Below are positions 20,830 through 31,684 of a stretch of DNA of 36,830 nt, one piece after another (positions within the stretch are counted from its first letter, which is position 1; each line of letters opens with the position of its first letter). Both the position numbers and the translations under genes were made by a program. The notes under the pieces are model-generated. The model saw nothing but the letters and a program-made list of their open reading frames with translations. It was not told where the DNA came from and searched no databases. The DNA lies in the NCBI GenBank assembly GCA_040143965.1, contig JASJQH010006932.1, forward strand, positions 1-36,830, given 5' to 3'. This DNA is from Basidiobolus ranarum (lineage: Eukaryota; Basidiobolomycota; Basidiobolomycetes; Basidiobolales).

Positions 20830-22453
20830 ATGTCTGAAGTACCACAGTGCGAATCCCTATTTCATTTAGATACAGAGTATAGCGCAGACTCGATAGAAAG
20901 TTGTCCGATATCTGGATTCTCCGAATACTTTGTTTGTGGCACTTACCAGTTAAAAAACCCAGAGGTAAATGCAGAAGACAACGAGAAAAAAGAAATCGAT
21001 GAAGAGGATGAAGAAGAGAAAACCGACAAACCTATGAAACGTGTCGGGAGACTTTTATCTTATCAAATTCAAGACGACGAGAGTCCTAGAGCGTAATTTC
21101 CTTGTTCACCTTTACGTTCTAATAGATTTATTTTAAAATTAAATTTCTTTGGAACTTAACAGAGTAGAAAAGCATCGCATAGAAACTGCTGCCATTCTAG
21201 ACTTGAAATGGTAGTATGAATCGACTCAATGATAACCCTCTTTTTTGTCACTGAGCCCTTTTTTTATTAATAGGTGTCACCATCCAATTGACGGTTCGCC
21301 AGTATTAGGTCAAGTAGATTCAGTTGGGGGCGTCAGCTTATACACTCTAAATAAGGACGGGGAGTTATCTTTGAAGACGACTCACTCCACAAATGACGAA
21401 GGGATTTTAAGTCTATCTTTGGATTGGTCGAACCGTGTCTCCGGAAAGTAAATATAATTGATGCTTCTTATTAGCAGTGAATACAGTTATTGACTTTTAT
21501 CTTTGAAAACACATCAGTGCTCCTCAAATAGTGGTTAGTCAAAGTGATGGTCAGATCATTTTATTCGACCTTGGTGACGGTGGTGAATTTCGCGTTGTAG
21601 ATCAGTGGCAAGGACATGACTTGGAAGCATGGATCGCTGGATTTGATTATTGGAATACCAACACTATATTTACCGGTAATGATTCTCATGCTTATGATGA
21701 CAGGTCTAGTGGGAGAAGAATACTCAAAGTATGTTAATATAGGGGCTGACGATTGTAAATTTAAAATTTGGGATGCAAGACTTGGCTTCACAACACCAAC
21801 AATGACCAGTAAAATGTAAACCAATATATCTGATAGCTGTAAGAAGTATACATTCCTTACAATTGATTTATATCTAGTCACCAGGCAGGTGTTTGCAGCG
21901 TACAATCCAATCCACACCAGGAACATCTATTGGCGACTGGAAGGTAGTAACTTGAAGATCAATTTCCCTTAGATATGCTCACATATATGTTGTCAACAGC
22001 TACGATGAGAATGTATATATTTGGGATACACGCTCTATGCGCCGTCCTCTTCAGGATGTTCACGTCGGTGGTGGTGTCTGGAGACTCAAGTGGCATCCAA
22101 CTGAAGCTAATACATTATTGGCTGGATGCATGCACAACGGTTTCCATATCTTAGATGTTGATGGCTTTGAGTCGGGTGTGTTTTGTAGTTGAAAGTTTTA
22201 CTATTCTATGCATGTTTTAATATATTCTTAATTCTTAGGAGACTTGGACTCTAAGGTAACATGCAGCTTCATGGCCCATGAATCATTGGCTTATGGCTGT
22301 GACTGGTCTTACCAGCCCAATTCGAATCTCGTAGCCAGTTGTTCATTCTACGATCATATGTTACATCTCTGGTAGTATTATTATGTGAACCGAATTGTTG
22401 AATTTGAGTTGTGACTAAAAGTGTATATATTGAATAGGAATCGTGCCAATTAG
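20830..22453 (+). CDS. DPH7: Diphthine methyltransferase-type WD protein Dph7
   Basis: WD40 enzyme that demethylates diphthine methyl ester on elongation factor 2, a late step of diphthamide synthesis (WDR85 in animals). Nine exons (20830-21092, 21163-21210, 21274-21447, 21518-21675, 21743-21815, 21878-21943, 22000-22175, 22239-22371, 22438-22453) encode 368 residues. WD blades are visible: [37 protein letters not shown] followed by [15 protein letters not shown], then [20 protein letters not shown] and [14 protein letters not shown]. The family-typical HQAGV and [11 protein letters not shown] segments support Dph7 over other WD proteins. An acidic insertion ([16 protein letters not shown]) near residue 60 is lineage-specific. 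The start is the ATG preceded by AACAAA. Confidence 0.9.
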
Positions 22454-22684
22454 CTCTGACATCGATAAGGTGCCCTTTATCGAGTGTGCAGTAATAGCAC
22501 TTCTAGACATGTTACCCTAGATCTCATGCATTATTAACTGTTTCCAAATGCAAAGCAACGGTGTAGATGTTCATGAAACATATAATAAAGAATAGATGGT
22601 AATAATCAATAGTATATTTACTAATACGTAGAGTATTTATTTCGATCGACTTCAAGGATTAAATAAAAACACAACGTATTCAAT

Positions 22685-23401
22685 TTAAAACTTCATAGCA
22701 TGAGGAGCTTGACCCTTTCTAAGGGTGAAGGAAGCGTTCAAGTATGAACGAAGGTGAGCGACTTGACCAACGGCAGCCAAAATCTCTTTGTCAACCAACT
22801 TTTGGTCAGCGGCACGAGATTCAGAGATGACCTTCTTGGGTTGCTTCTCATCGAAGAATTCTTCCTCAGTCTTGGCAGACTTGGCAGTCTTCTCCTTGTT
22901 GAAGTAGGCATCATCAAATTTCTCGTCAACGGTAACACTGCTCAAGTCAACCTTGGTAGAGGTGGCGATAACATAGGCTTGGTTAACACGTCTGAGGGGA
23001 ACTCCGTTGACCTTGTAAGGACCGGTGACCAATAATAAGCCAGAGGCGAGTTGCTTCAAGAAAACGACTCTCTTACCACGGAAACGACCGGCCAAAAGGA
23101 CGAGAACGGTACCGGGGGTGATGGTAGCACGGAGCTTGGTGGGCTTGGCAGACTTGCGGGTAGCCTTAGGTTGAGCAATATCCTCAGCAGGGTACCAACG
23201 AGAAGCCTTGTTCAAAGCAACAACACGCTCGCTACCGTTCTTCTCACCGTTGACCTTGACAGTCTTGGTGGTAGCAGGAGCGGCAGCAGGCTTTTCAGCG
23301 GCGACCTTTTGCTTCTTGTAAAGAGCACGCTTGGAGAAGGCGCTGGAACGAGAAAGGCGGGTGATGCCAGGAGCAAGGAAGGAGTTACGAGGCTGGTGCA
23401 T
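22685..23401 (-). CDS. RPL6: 60S ribosomal protein L6 (eL6)
   Basis: Large-subunit ribosomal protein. One coding exon of 238 residues. Core segments are RWYPAEDIAQPKATRKSAKP, VLVLLAGRFRGKRVVFLKQL, GPYKVNGVPLRRVNQAYVIA and the end APHAMKF. It has the longer N-terminal region (RNSFLAPGITRLSRSSAFSK) found in animal and many fungal eL6 proteins, which is absent from S. cerevisiae. The ATG lies 10 bases after a splice acceptor, so a 227-base intron (23412-23638, donor GTAAGTATCC) interrupts the 5' UTR. No ATG in the upstream exon can extend the frame. It shares its promoter region with eIF3e. Confidence 0.96.
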   Translation of the reverse strand: MHQPRNSFLAPGITRLSRSSAFSKRALYKKQKVAAEKPAAAPATTKTVKVNGEKNGSERVVALNKASRWYPAEDIAQPKATRKSAKPTKLRATITPGTVLVLLAGRFRGKRVVFLKQLASGLLLVTGPYKVNGVPLRRVNQAYVIATSTKVDLSSVTVDEKFDDAYFNKEKTAKSAKTEEEFFDEKQPKKVISESRAADQKLVDKEILAAVGQVAHLRSYLNASFTLRKGQAPHAMKF

Positions 23402-24154
23402 CTTTAAACCACTAAAAATGACGAAAAAGGTTTAGTAATTCGGTTCAACCAATATTGATAACATATACAGTAAGGAGCAAAAGGTGATGATGTATGTATG
23501 GTAGGCACTAAATGGATATTCTCAACTATATTCGATGGTTCACAACAACGCCTCAAATGCTTCAAGTATATAAAATGTACTTCGTATGTGAAGTGGGTAT
23601 GCACTAATTTTTACAATCGGATACTTACCAATGATGGAGTATCAACAATGACCACTCTTGTGTGGATGGAGGAGAGAAAGCTCACTAAACTTTTGTCGAA
23701 GTCATTTATTCCTCAGATTGTTCAACATCAATATACCAGCAATTTCTGAGAAGCCACCAATCATTCTGTTTCACTGAGGAAATGAACAAAATTTTAGTGA
23801 TCCTCGCTGAAAATTTTCACACCATTCCAAGTGGTTCAGAAGGATACTTAACCTTCATCGATGTCTAACTAAAATTAGGATTGATCTTTGTTTTATCCCT
23901 GATAGACTTACACTACGCCTAGTAGGGATCCAAATGAGATCAAAATAAAATGTTGGAAAAAAAGACTAAAGCAATGAGGGTTAATCATTCATCGAGAAAA
24001 GTGAAAAAAAAATCAATGCGAATGAGGGGCTGCAACTGGGTGTAAAAATGGAAAAGTATACTTTCGAGCACTCTTGCGTTCACGCTGCATCGGTCGTGGG
24101 TGGAACTAGAATATATTTGTTCAGTAAAATTGTACCATAATACGTTCTACGAAT
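23402..24154. promoter_or_regulatory. RPL6 5'-UTR intron and divergent promoter RPL6 / eIF3e
   Basis: 23412-23638 is an intron in the RPL6 leader; I found no box C/D signals in it. The upstream exon has a pyrimidine tract (CTTTCTCTCCTCC on the minus strand). Further out, exact 8-base arms ttcctcag (23709-23716) and ctgaggaa (23774-23781) form a long-range inverted repeat. No open frame of note lies between the two divergent genes. Confidence 0.5.
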
Positions 24155-25769
24155 ATGGCTCAATACGATTTGACTTCCAAGATGGTCCCTTACTTGGATA
24201 GACATTTGGTCTATCCATTATTGGAATTTCTCTCCTTAAAGGAGGCAAGTTGTGCCCAGAATTTCCTTCAAGCTATTCCGATAATTAATACAAATCTATT
24301 CACCACTTTTAGATTTACCCTGAAGAGGACATCCTTCAAGCCAAGTATGATCTCTTGTCTAAGACAAACATGATTGATACTGCTGCTGAGTTGTACAAGC
24401 AAATTCATCACGTCGAAGATGCCCCCACTGGTTAGTTTTATACCCGGAACAAGACCTGGACAATTATTGGCTTTGCGCAAAAGAGATGTAGATTTATTAA
24501 TGCTTTGTTTATTCTCTTCAACTCATAGAATTCACTGACAAACGTAAGAACGTTATCGATACCCTTGAGGGATTACAATCAGAGGCTGGAAAGGTTCTGG
24601 AAGTCATCGAAAACCCAGACGTCATCTCTGCTTTGAGACAAGACAAATTCCAAAACTTGCAATTTTTGAGAGAAAAATATAACGTGAGTGAATCTCACTT
24701 TATGAATCCCTTCAAAGACCTTCCACTTATTTTTTACGTAGATTACTCCTGAAATGGTCTCTATTTTGTACCAATTTGGTAAATACCAATTCAACTGTGG
24801 TATCTATGGTGCTTCTGCTGATATGCTCTATCACTTTAGAGTTCTGGTATGTGTAGTTCATTGTAGCCTTGTACAAGTTATAGTGCTAATATCTGCTCTG
24901 ATATTTACTAGTCGACCGATAATGAAATGAACCTCTCAGCTCTTTGGGGAAAGCTTGCCTCTGAGATTTTGACTGGTAACTGGGAAGTCGCTCTCGAAGA
25001 CCTCCAGAAGCTTAAGGATGCCATTGACCAGAAGAATTTCCCTTCTCCTCTCCATCAACTTCAGCAACGTAGCTGGCTTATTCACTGGTCTTTGTTTGTA
25101 TTCTTCAACCACCCCAAGGGCCGTGATGGAATTATTGATATGTTCTTCCAACCTCAGTTCATCAGCACTATCCAGTCCAGCTGCCCTTGGATCCTTCGTT
25201 ATCTGACTACTGCTGTCATTACCAACAAGCGCAGAAAGGGAATCATGAAGGACCTTGTAAGAATCATTGAGCAAGAGTCATACACTTATCAGGATCCTAT
25301 CACTGAATTCATCAAGTGTCTCTACGTGAACTTCGACTTCGAAGGAGCCCAAAAGAAGTTGAGCGAGTGCGAGCAAGTCTTGGCCAATGATTTCTTTTTG
25401 GTTGCTACTTTGGATGACTTTGTCGAGAACGCTCGTTGCTTCATCTCTGAAACCTATTGTCGCATTCATCAAAAGATCGACATTGGTGATTTGTCACAAA
25501 CATTGAACATGTCCCAAGATGAGGGTGAGAAGTGGATTGTGAATCTCATTCGTGACACTCGCGTTGATGCTAAGATCGATTTCAAAGAAAACACTGTATT
25601 GATGAACACCAACCATCCTTCTATCTACCAGCAAGTGATTGAGCGTACTAAGGGGCTTTCTTTCCGCTCTCAAGTACTTGCTTCTAGCATTGAGAAGAGA
25701 GAGAATGCTGCTGCCGTTGCTGCTGCTGCCGCCGCTAGCGAAAGCGTTGCTGTCGAAGCTGCTGAATAG
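24155..25769 (+). CDS. EIF3E: Translation initiation factor eIF3 subunit e (Int6)
   Basis: PCI-domain subunit of the eIF3 complex on the 40S subunit. Five exons (24155-24244, 24313-24430, 24529-24683, 24742-24846, 24912-25769) give 441 residues, near the human length. The N-terminus ([36 protein letters not shown]) and the middle ([75 protein letters not shown]) match the family closely. The PCI/winged-helix part ends at [18 protein letters not shown]. The tail is alanine-rich ([12 protein letters not shown]). Intron 1 (24245-24312) begins GCAAGT, a GC-AG intron, and homology fixes that junction exactly. Codon use is GC-richer than in neighbours, as expected for high expression. Confidence 0.96.
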
Positions 25770-25988
25770 ATTTCATTTATTTACATCCTCTTTTCCAAAT
25801 CTCTTTACCAACATTAAATTCGTTCACCTTTTTGTTCTTCAAAAATAATCGAGAATAAAAAAATATAATCTGTACAGTGGCAAACCTCTCCAACCTTGTG
25901 CGTTCATTGTAAGTGTTTATTATTATAGACTGGGGTTAAATGTTTTAGATTTGCGGAGAGTACGGCAGATTTTATGTACGTCAAGTAT

Positions 25989-27275
25989 TCAAATGCCAGT
26001 CTCTCTTAAGCGTGTTTGCCCTTCACGGACGAAGCGTGGGTATGTATGATGAAACATTATGTTACGAACTTGAGCTAATGCTTTATCGAAGATATCTGGA
26101 GAGATGTCTTGAGCTTGAAAGCGGTACTGAATTTCATTTAATATTTCCTCATCCACGTGCAGTTGAAGCTCAGCCCCTTGAAGCATAAACTGATTGTAGA
26201 TGGAGCTTATCTCCAATAACACCTGGTTGGACATGCTCTCTTTTCCACCTTCTTGATCGTTACAAAGTACACGAAAACGCATCATCTGCTCGTAGAATAG
26301 TGCATTTTCTACGGTGAAATCCCGAAGTGAAAATCTCTTGAATACTTCAAACTGTTGCGGATCTTCCAGAATCGATTCGAAAGTGGCCATGTTGGATCTG
26401 ACTTTAGGTTGCCTCGTTCCTCTCATGGCATCGATGGTTGGCAACACAATAGAGATCAAATGGCTCAGGACAAAGGCTACAACACTCCAATGAGCGGCCG
26501 GGAATTTCAATAGCACATCTTCAAGCGATGGCAGCATTAAAAATATGGCGTAGAGTATGAAGGCAGTTATGCCTAGAGTGAGATCAGCAATCAATTCTCG
26601 CTTGATTCCGTAGACATCTTCTACACCGCGAATCCAAGATAAAAATATTGGACAGATTACCAGGACATAGATGGCCGATGTGGAGTAGATTGGAATAAAC
26701 TCCCAACCAATTAGACAATTTCCCGCTGCCATTGGAGAGATTCGAAATTTGGTGGTAAATATTTGCACCAGTATCGTTAGCACTACTTGTAATGCTACAG
26801 CGCCACCGATCCACTTCAACATATATTTAGTAGTAAATTTGTTTCGATGCTTGAAATACCAATTCTCATTTAGTGTAGGCAAAGAGTTGTCATCTTTCTC
26901 AGAGTTCTCAATATTCACACAATGTGGTTCATGCTCTTGATGTTCAACTGCCAGTTTGGCTTGACTAACTCGGTAAAGAAAGGCTAAGCGCGCAAACCGA
27001 CCAGCCATGGATGTAATCCATAATGGTATACCGACCGACGAGATCCATAAACTTAAAAAACAAGGGAATTGATTGATGGTAGGTTCCCGGCCAAGATATA
27101 GGGTGGTTACTAAGGCATTTCCGATAACCATAAGTAAGGACAAGGTCACACTACGATATCGAATCACTGGAGATTTACGCTGCCGGATGTACAGATAGGT
27201 AGTAGACAACAAGATTAAGAGCCAAACAACCGTTACCGGATAATAGATTTTTTTAAGCAGTGTTTCATCAATCAT
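25989..27275 (-). CDS. 7TM-RGS receptor, paralogue A
   Basis: Intronless, 428 residues. Seven hydrophobic helices occupy about residues 10-290, beginning KIYYPVTVVWLLILLSTTYL and including FPCFLSLWISSVGIPLWI. A C-terminal RGS domain (about 296-415: FESILEDPQQFEVFKRFSLR, FYEQMMRFRVLC, ISPDIFDKALAQVRNIMF) follows. The architecture is that of plant RGS1 and fungal GprK-type proteins: a membrane receptor whose cytosolic RGS domain speeds GTP hydrolysis on a G-alpha subunit. Conserved among the three paralogues here are NALVTTLYLGREPT, GRFARLAFLY and NCLIGWEFIPIY. It is the most diverged of the three tandem copies. Ligand unknown. Confidence 0.88.
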   Translation of the reverse strand: MIDETLLKKIYYPVTVVWLLILLSTTYLYIRQRKSPVIRYRSVTLSLLMVIGNALVTTLYLGREPTINQFPCFLSLWISSVGIPLWITSMAGRFARLAFLYRVSQAKLAVEHQEHEPHCVNIENSEKDDNSLPTLNENWYFKHRNKFTTKYMLKWIGGAVALQVVLTILVQIFTTKFRISPMAAGNCLIGWEFIPIYSTSAIYVLVICPIFLSWIRGVEDVYGIKRELIADLTLGITAFILYAIFLMLPSLEDVLLKFPAAHWSVVAFVLSHLISIVLPTIDAMRGTRQPKVRSNMATFESILEDPQQFEVFKRFSLRDFTVENALFYEQMMRFRVLCNDQEGGKESMSNQVLLEISSIYNQFMLQGAELQLHVDEEILNEIQYRFQAQDISPDIFDKALAQVRNIMFHHTYPRFVREGQTRLRETGI

Positions 27276-28368
27276 TATATTTGGGTTACTGCTCCACTAA
27301 AGCTAAAATGAGCTTGACGTCGGGTTTCTCGATTCGGAGGTAAGTACTGAAGTGAAAATTTGGATGGGAATCGAGCCAACATATATACAATTTAGATGCT
27401 TATACATGGAACGTCATTATTGATTGGGGATGGCCAAACTAGGTCGATATTAAGCTTACTTCAGTATTAGTTATCCTGAGGCAAGAGACGGTTTCTTGCT
27501 CAACGGTGTCTTTCTTGTATTACTGATACTCCTGAGTTTCTTACCATCATGTTACCTACACCCAACTTGTGAAATGAATCCAGTAATTCTTGATTTTTCA
27601 GGTATTGGGAGGTAGTGTTCATCCCCGGTACAATCATAATTCAAAAGAGTTGAGACTTTCCCAAGTTTATCGTAATTAGGCCATTCAAAATACTATTCAG
27701 CCACTGGAATTATGCATCAAAGAGCTGGAGGAGAAAAATCATCAATTTGGTTACATTTCGGTCAAAATAGCTGAATTGGTAGGGATGTTCATTCCAGCAC
27801 CTCACACAGTAATGTGATGATGGGAGTTTAGCCTCAAATTCCTAATCAGGGACCTCTTAGTGCTAAAGTAACGAAAAACTTACAAAAAATGACGACTGGA
27901 AATTTAGAAAGGATATGCATGGAACAGTGCCTTAGCACACGTAATTTCTACCAACTTGCGTTATAGTGTGCTACTGAAACAACGAACTGAATACTCTACT
28001 GAATGGGAATTTTATGCATAGTGCAATTAATCAATGTTTATCGTATTTAATTTATTTGTATCAAAACCATTCCCAGATAATGCTACTTTGATAATAGAGG
28101 AAGAATAAACAAGCAAATAGCATATACTGAGTGTATTCAGGTGTTAGAGACTCAGTATAAATATGTTATGCTGTTAGCTTTAGCCAAGTTTGAATTGAGT
28201 TGTGCAGTAAATCCGTAATAAATTATAAAGGCAACAGTAACAGTGGGGGTGAGAGCTTACTGCATATATATAACTAATAATTATGAGGGCACGAGAAAAA
28301 CATTTACCAATTAATAAATAGCAACTACCTACGAAATAAACAACACCTGTGACATATGAATTCAAGCT
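27276..28368. other. Intergenic, receptor B to receptor A
   Basis: About 1.1 kb upstream of receptor A and downstream of receptor B. It contains receptor A's promoter. I see no further gene, degraded receptor copy, tRNA or clear repeat. Confidence 0.45.
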
Positions 28369-29685
28369 TTAGAAGTCAGTTTCTTGTAGACTTTTCTGGC
28401 CCAGCTTGATGAATCGTGGATAGGTGTAGCGGAACATCAGGTTGCGCACTTCTATTAAGGCTCTGTCGAATACATCGGGTGATATATCCTTTGTCTGGAA
28501 TCTTCTACGAATCTCTCGCACGGTTACTGCTTCCAGGTTGAGTTCGAACTCGGCATCCGCGGCAATGAACTTGTTGTAGATCATATTGATCTCGAGTAGT
28601 ACATCTACTGACATCTCATCTTTCTCTGCCTTCAAGTCATTGCAAGCGACACGAAGGCGCATCATTTGCTCATAGAACAAGGCGTTTTCAACACTAAAGT
28701 CACGAAGAGAGAATCGCTTGAAGATCTCGAACTGTTGAGGATCTTCCAACATTGATTCAAATGAGGCCATGCTGGAGTTGGAGCTTTGACGGTCGGTACC
28801 TCGGATGGCGTCAATGGTGGGCAAGATGATACTGAACACATGACTGATCATAAGGGCTACAACACTCCAGTGAGCTGCTGGGAATAGTCTGATCACATCC
28901 TTGAGTGCTGGAAGGGCTGCAAACACAACATACAACATGAATGCAATTACTCCAAGGGTGAAGTCGGCCATGAGTTCTCTCTTGATTCCATATGCATCAT
29001 TCACTCCCCGAAGCCATGAGATGAAGAGTGGGCATAGGACGAAGACGTAGAAAGCAGAGGTGAGATAGATTGGAATGAACTCCCAGCCAACCAAACAGTT
29101 ACCCAATGCAATAGTAGGGGTGATCTGGAACTTGGTGGTGAACGCTTGGACCAATAAAGTGAGTGCTAACTGTAAAGCCAAAGCACCGCTGATCAATTTG
29201 ACAATGTACTTGGTGGTGAACTTTTCACGATGTTTGTAGTACCAACTCTGGTCAAGTACCAGAGTAGGCGAGCTGGTCATCTTTTCCTTTGGAGTGATGT
29301 CGATGTAGTGGTCATTTGAGTTCTGGCTACCTTGGCCTGCCACAAGCTTGGCTTGACTGAAGTGATAGAGGAAGGCGAGTCTGGCAAAGCGACCAGCTAC
29401 AGCTGTGAGCCAAAGAGGCATACCGACCGAGGAGACCCAGATGTTGACGAAACATGGGAACTGATCGTAGGTTGGCTCACGGCCTAGGTAGAGTGTAGTG
29501 ACCAGGGAATTTCCGATGACCATGAACACTGACAGAGTGATGCTTCGATAACGAATGGCTGGCGAATCATGTTGCATGATGAACAGGATTGTGGTAGATA
29601 TGAGGATGAAGTTCCATGCGATTGTCAGAGGATAGTAGATCTTCTGGAGTGTGTTCCATCCACCATCAGTGCCTGTATTATCCAT
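28369..29685 (-). CDS. 7TM-RGS receptor, paralogue B
   Basis: Intronless, 438 residues, same architecture as its neighbours: seven transmembrane helices (about 15-295), then an RGS domain from about residue 306 (FESMLEDPQQFEIFKRFSLR, NALFYEQMMRLRVACND, ISPDVFDRALIEVRNLMF). Over roughly residues 10-320 its DNA is almost identical to paralogue C, with only scattered, apparently synonymous changes, whereas the last 110 codons differ from C by many substitutions. Its RGS half shares FYEQMMR.RV.CND with paralogue A. A G-protein-coupled role with built-in GTPase acceleration is inferred from domain structure. Confidence 0.88.
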   Translation of the reverse strand: MDNTGTDGGWNTLQKIYYPLTIAWNFILISTTILFIMQHDSPAIRYRSITLSVFMVIGNSLVTTLYLGREPTYDQFPCFVNIWVSSVGMPLWLTAVAGRFARLAFLYHFSQAKLVAGQGSQNSNDHYIDITPKEKMTSSPTLVLDQSWYYKHREKFTTKYIVKLISGALALQLALTLLVQAFTTKFQITPTIALGNCLVGWEFIPIYLTSAFYVFVLCPLFISWLRGVNDAYGIKRELMADFTLGVIAFMLYVVFAALPALKDVIRLFPAAHWSVVALMISHVFSIILPTIDAIRGTDRQSSNSSMASFESMLEDPQQFEIFKRFSLRDFSVENALFYEQMMRLRVACNDLKAEKDEMSVDVLLEINMIYNKFIAADAEFELNLEAVTVREIRRRFQTKDISPDVFDRALIEVRNLMFRYTYPRFIKLGQKSLQETDF

Positions 29686-30370
29686 TTAGAGAAGTGTCTA
29701 TGGGTAACTAAAGTAGTATTAGGTGTTGAAAGATTAGGTCAATGCTACCTGTGAAGGCTTTTCTTGTGATTGTTGGATAGGATGGCCATCGAAGACTGTT
29801 ATAAAGCTTTCAGATCTGTAATCCCAATCGCTTTCAGGGGAGCATACTATCCCCCATGTTACATGCATACGGTAGCTCCTGAGTTTAACTTGATTGAACT
29901 GCAAATTTACAGGAGCTGCTAGCACATTATACCTCCGTAAGTGGCTTTCTTTATGTTCAACAATTATCTGATACCTGCAGATTTGGACCTGATGGCATAA
30001 TAATTGGCCATATTTGGTATTTTGTTTACTCCAATTCCAACTCTATATATATAGCCTCCGTGCACTCTGCCCTCAACTCACTCATCTATGATGTAAAATC
30101 TGGTTAGATCCCTGTTATAAGCCCTTAGACTATGATAACTTCTTATAAAGCTACCAACATGAAGATTACCGAACCGAACATTTTGTGGATTAATATAGTG
30201 TGGATTAGTGTGAATATAAAGTGTGGATTTGAATCCATTGAAGATCTAGTTTGATGAGGTGCAGATAGAAACCATATTTCAGTGTCAGATTGATCCAATC
30301 AGTTTTTATTAGAGTTGATAATAAATAGCACTCCTCGTTATGTATTAATATCATTGACTTTTGACAAACT
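29686..30370. other. Intergenic, receptor C to receptor B
   Basis: 685 bases containing receptor B's promoter. No resemblance to the upstream flank of receptor C was seen, so the B/C similarity stops at the coding region. A TATATATATAG run at about 30044 is the only TATA-like feature; it is about 360 bases from the start. Confidence 0.45.
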
Positions 30371-31684
30371 TTAGAAGTCCGTTTCTTGCAAACTTTTCTG
30401 GCCCATCTTGATGAAGCGGGGATAGGTGTAACGGAACATTAGATTGCGCACTTCGTTAAGAGCTCTATCAAACACATCAGGAGTGATATGTCTTGTTTGG
30501 AATCGTTGACGAATCTCTCGAACCGTAGCAGCTTCGAGGTTTAGTTCAAACTCAGCATCACCAGCAATGAACTTACTATAAATCATATTGATCTCTAGTA
30601 ATATTTTAGGAGGTAAATCCTGTTGGTCAGGTACTAGTTTTGAACATAATTCCTTGAAACGCGACATTTGCTCGTAGAAAAGAACATTTTCAACGCTAAA
30701 GTCACGAAGAGAGAATCGCTTGAAGATCTCAAGCTGCTGAGGATCCTCCAACATTGATTCAAATGAGGCCATGCTGGAGTTGGAGCTTTGACGGTCGGTA
30801 CCTCGGATGGCGTCAATGGTGGGCAAGATGATACTGAACACATGACTGATCATAAGGGCTACAACACTCCAGTGAGCTGCTGGGAATAGTCTGATCACAT
30901 CCTTGAGTGCTGGAAGGGCTGCAAACACAACATACAACATGAATGCAATTACTCCAAGGGTGAAGTCGGCCATGAGTTCTCTCTTGATTCCATATGCATC
31001 ATTCACTCCCCGAAGCCATGAGATGAAAAGTGGGCATAGGACAAAGACATAGAAAGCAGAGGTGAGATAGATCGGAATGAACTCCCAGCCAACCAAACAG
31101 TTACCCAATGCAATAGTAGGGGTGATCTGGAACTTGGTGGTGAACGCTTGGACCAATAGAGTGAGTGCTAACTGTAAAGCCAAAGCACCGCTGATCAGTT
31201 TGACAATGTACTTGGTGGTGAACTTTTCACGATGTTTGTAGTACCAACTCTGGTCAAGTACCAGAGTAGGCGAGCTGGTCATCTTTTCCTTTGGAGTGAT
31301 GTCGATGTAGTGGTCATTTGAGTTCTGGCTACCTTGACCTGCCACAAGCTTGGCTTGACTGAAGTGATAGAGGAAGGCGAGTCTGGCAAAGCGACCAGCT
31401 ACAGCTGTGAGCCAAAGAGGCATACCGACCGAGGAGACCCAGATGTTGACGAAGCATGGGAACTGATCGTAGGTTGGCTCACGGCCTAGGTAGAGTGTAG
31501 TGACCAGGGAATTTCCGATGACCATGAACACTGACAGAGTGATGCTTCGATAACGAATGGCTGGCGAATCATGTTGCATGATGAACAGGATTGTGGTAGA
31601 TATGAGGATGAAGTTCCATGCGATTGTCAGAGGATAGTAGATCTTTTGGAGTGTATTCCATCCGCCATCAGTATTATTATCCAT
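30371..31684 (-). CDS. 7TM-RGS receptor, paralogue C
   Basis: Intronless, 437 residues: seven transmembrane helices followed by an RGS domain. The receptor part is practically the same protein as paralogue B. From about residue 328 the RGS part departs: FYEQMSRFKELCSKLVPDQQ, LPPKILLEINMIYSKF, RHITPDVFDRALNEVRNLMF. The switch falls inside the RGS domain, just after the EIFKRFSLRDFSVEN motif. If both are functional, B and C would sense the same input but regulate G-alpha proteins differently; that is inference. Confidence 0.88.
   Translation of the reverse strand: MDNNTDGGWNTLQKIYYPLTIAWNFILISTTILFIMQHDSPAIRYRSITLSVFMVIGNSLVTTLYLGREPTYDQFPCFVNIWVSSVGMPLWLTAVAGRFARLAFLYHFSQAKLVAGQGSQNSNDHYIDITPKEKMTSSPTLVLDQSWYYKHREKFTTKYIVKLISGALALQLALTLLVQAFTTKFQITPTIALGNCLVGWEFIPIYLTSAFYVFVLCPLFISWLRGVNDAYGIKRELMADFTLGVIAFMLYVVFAALPALKDVIRLFPAAHWSVVALMISHVFSIILPTIDAIRGTDRQSSNSSMASFESMLEDPQQLEIFKRFSLRDFSVENVLFYEQMSRFKELCSKLVPDQQDLPPKILLEINMIYSKFIAGDAEFELNLEAATVREIRQRFQTRHITPDVFDRALNEVRNLMFRYTYPRFIKMGQKSLQETDF

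Noticed and set aside
23051-23407. Plus-strand open frame opposite RPL6
   Set aside because: Antisense shadow of a highly expressed ribosomal protein gene.
23703-23784. Inverted repeat upstream of RPL6 as a possible C/D snoRNA
   Set aside because: The arms ttcctcag/ctgaggaa are exact, but no acceptable box C is next to the 5' arm on either strand.
27360-27400. tRNA B-box-like GGCTCGATTCC on the minus strand
   Set aside because: No A box, acceptor stem or cloverleaf could be formed around it.
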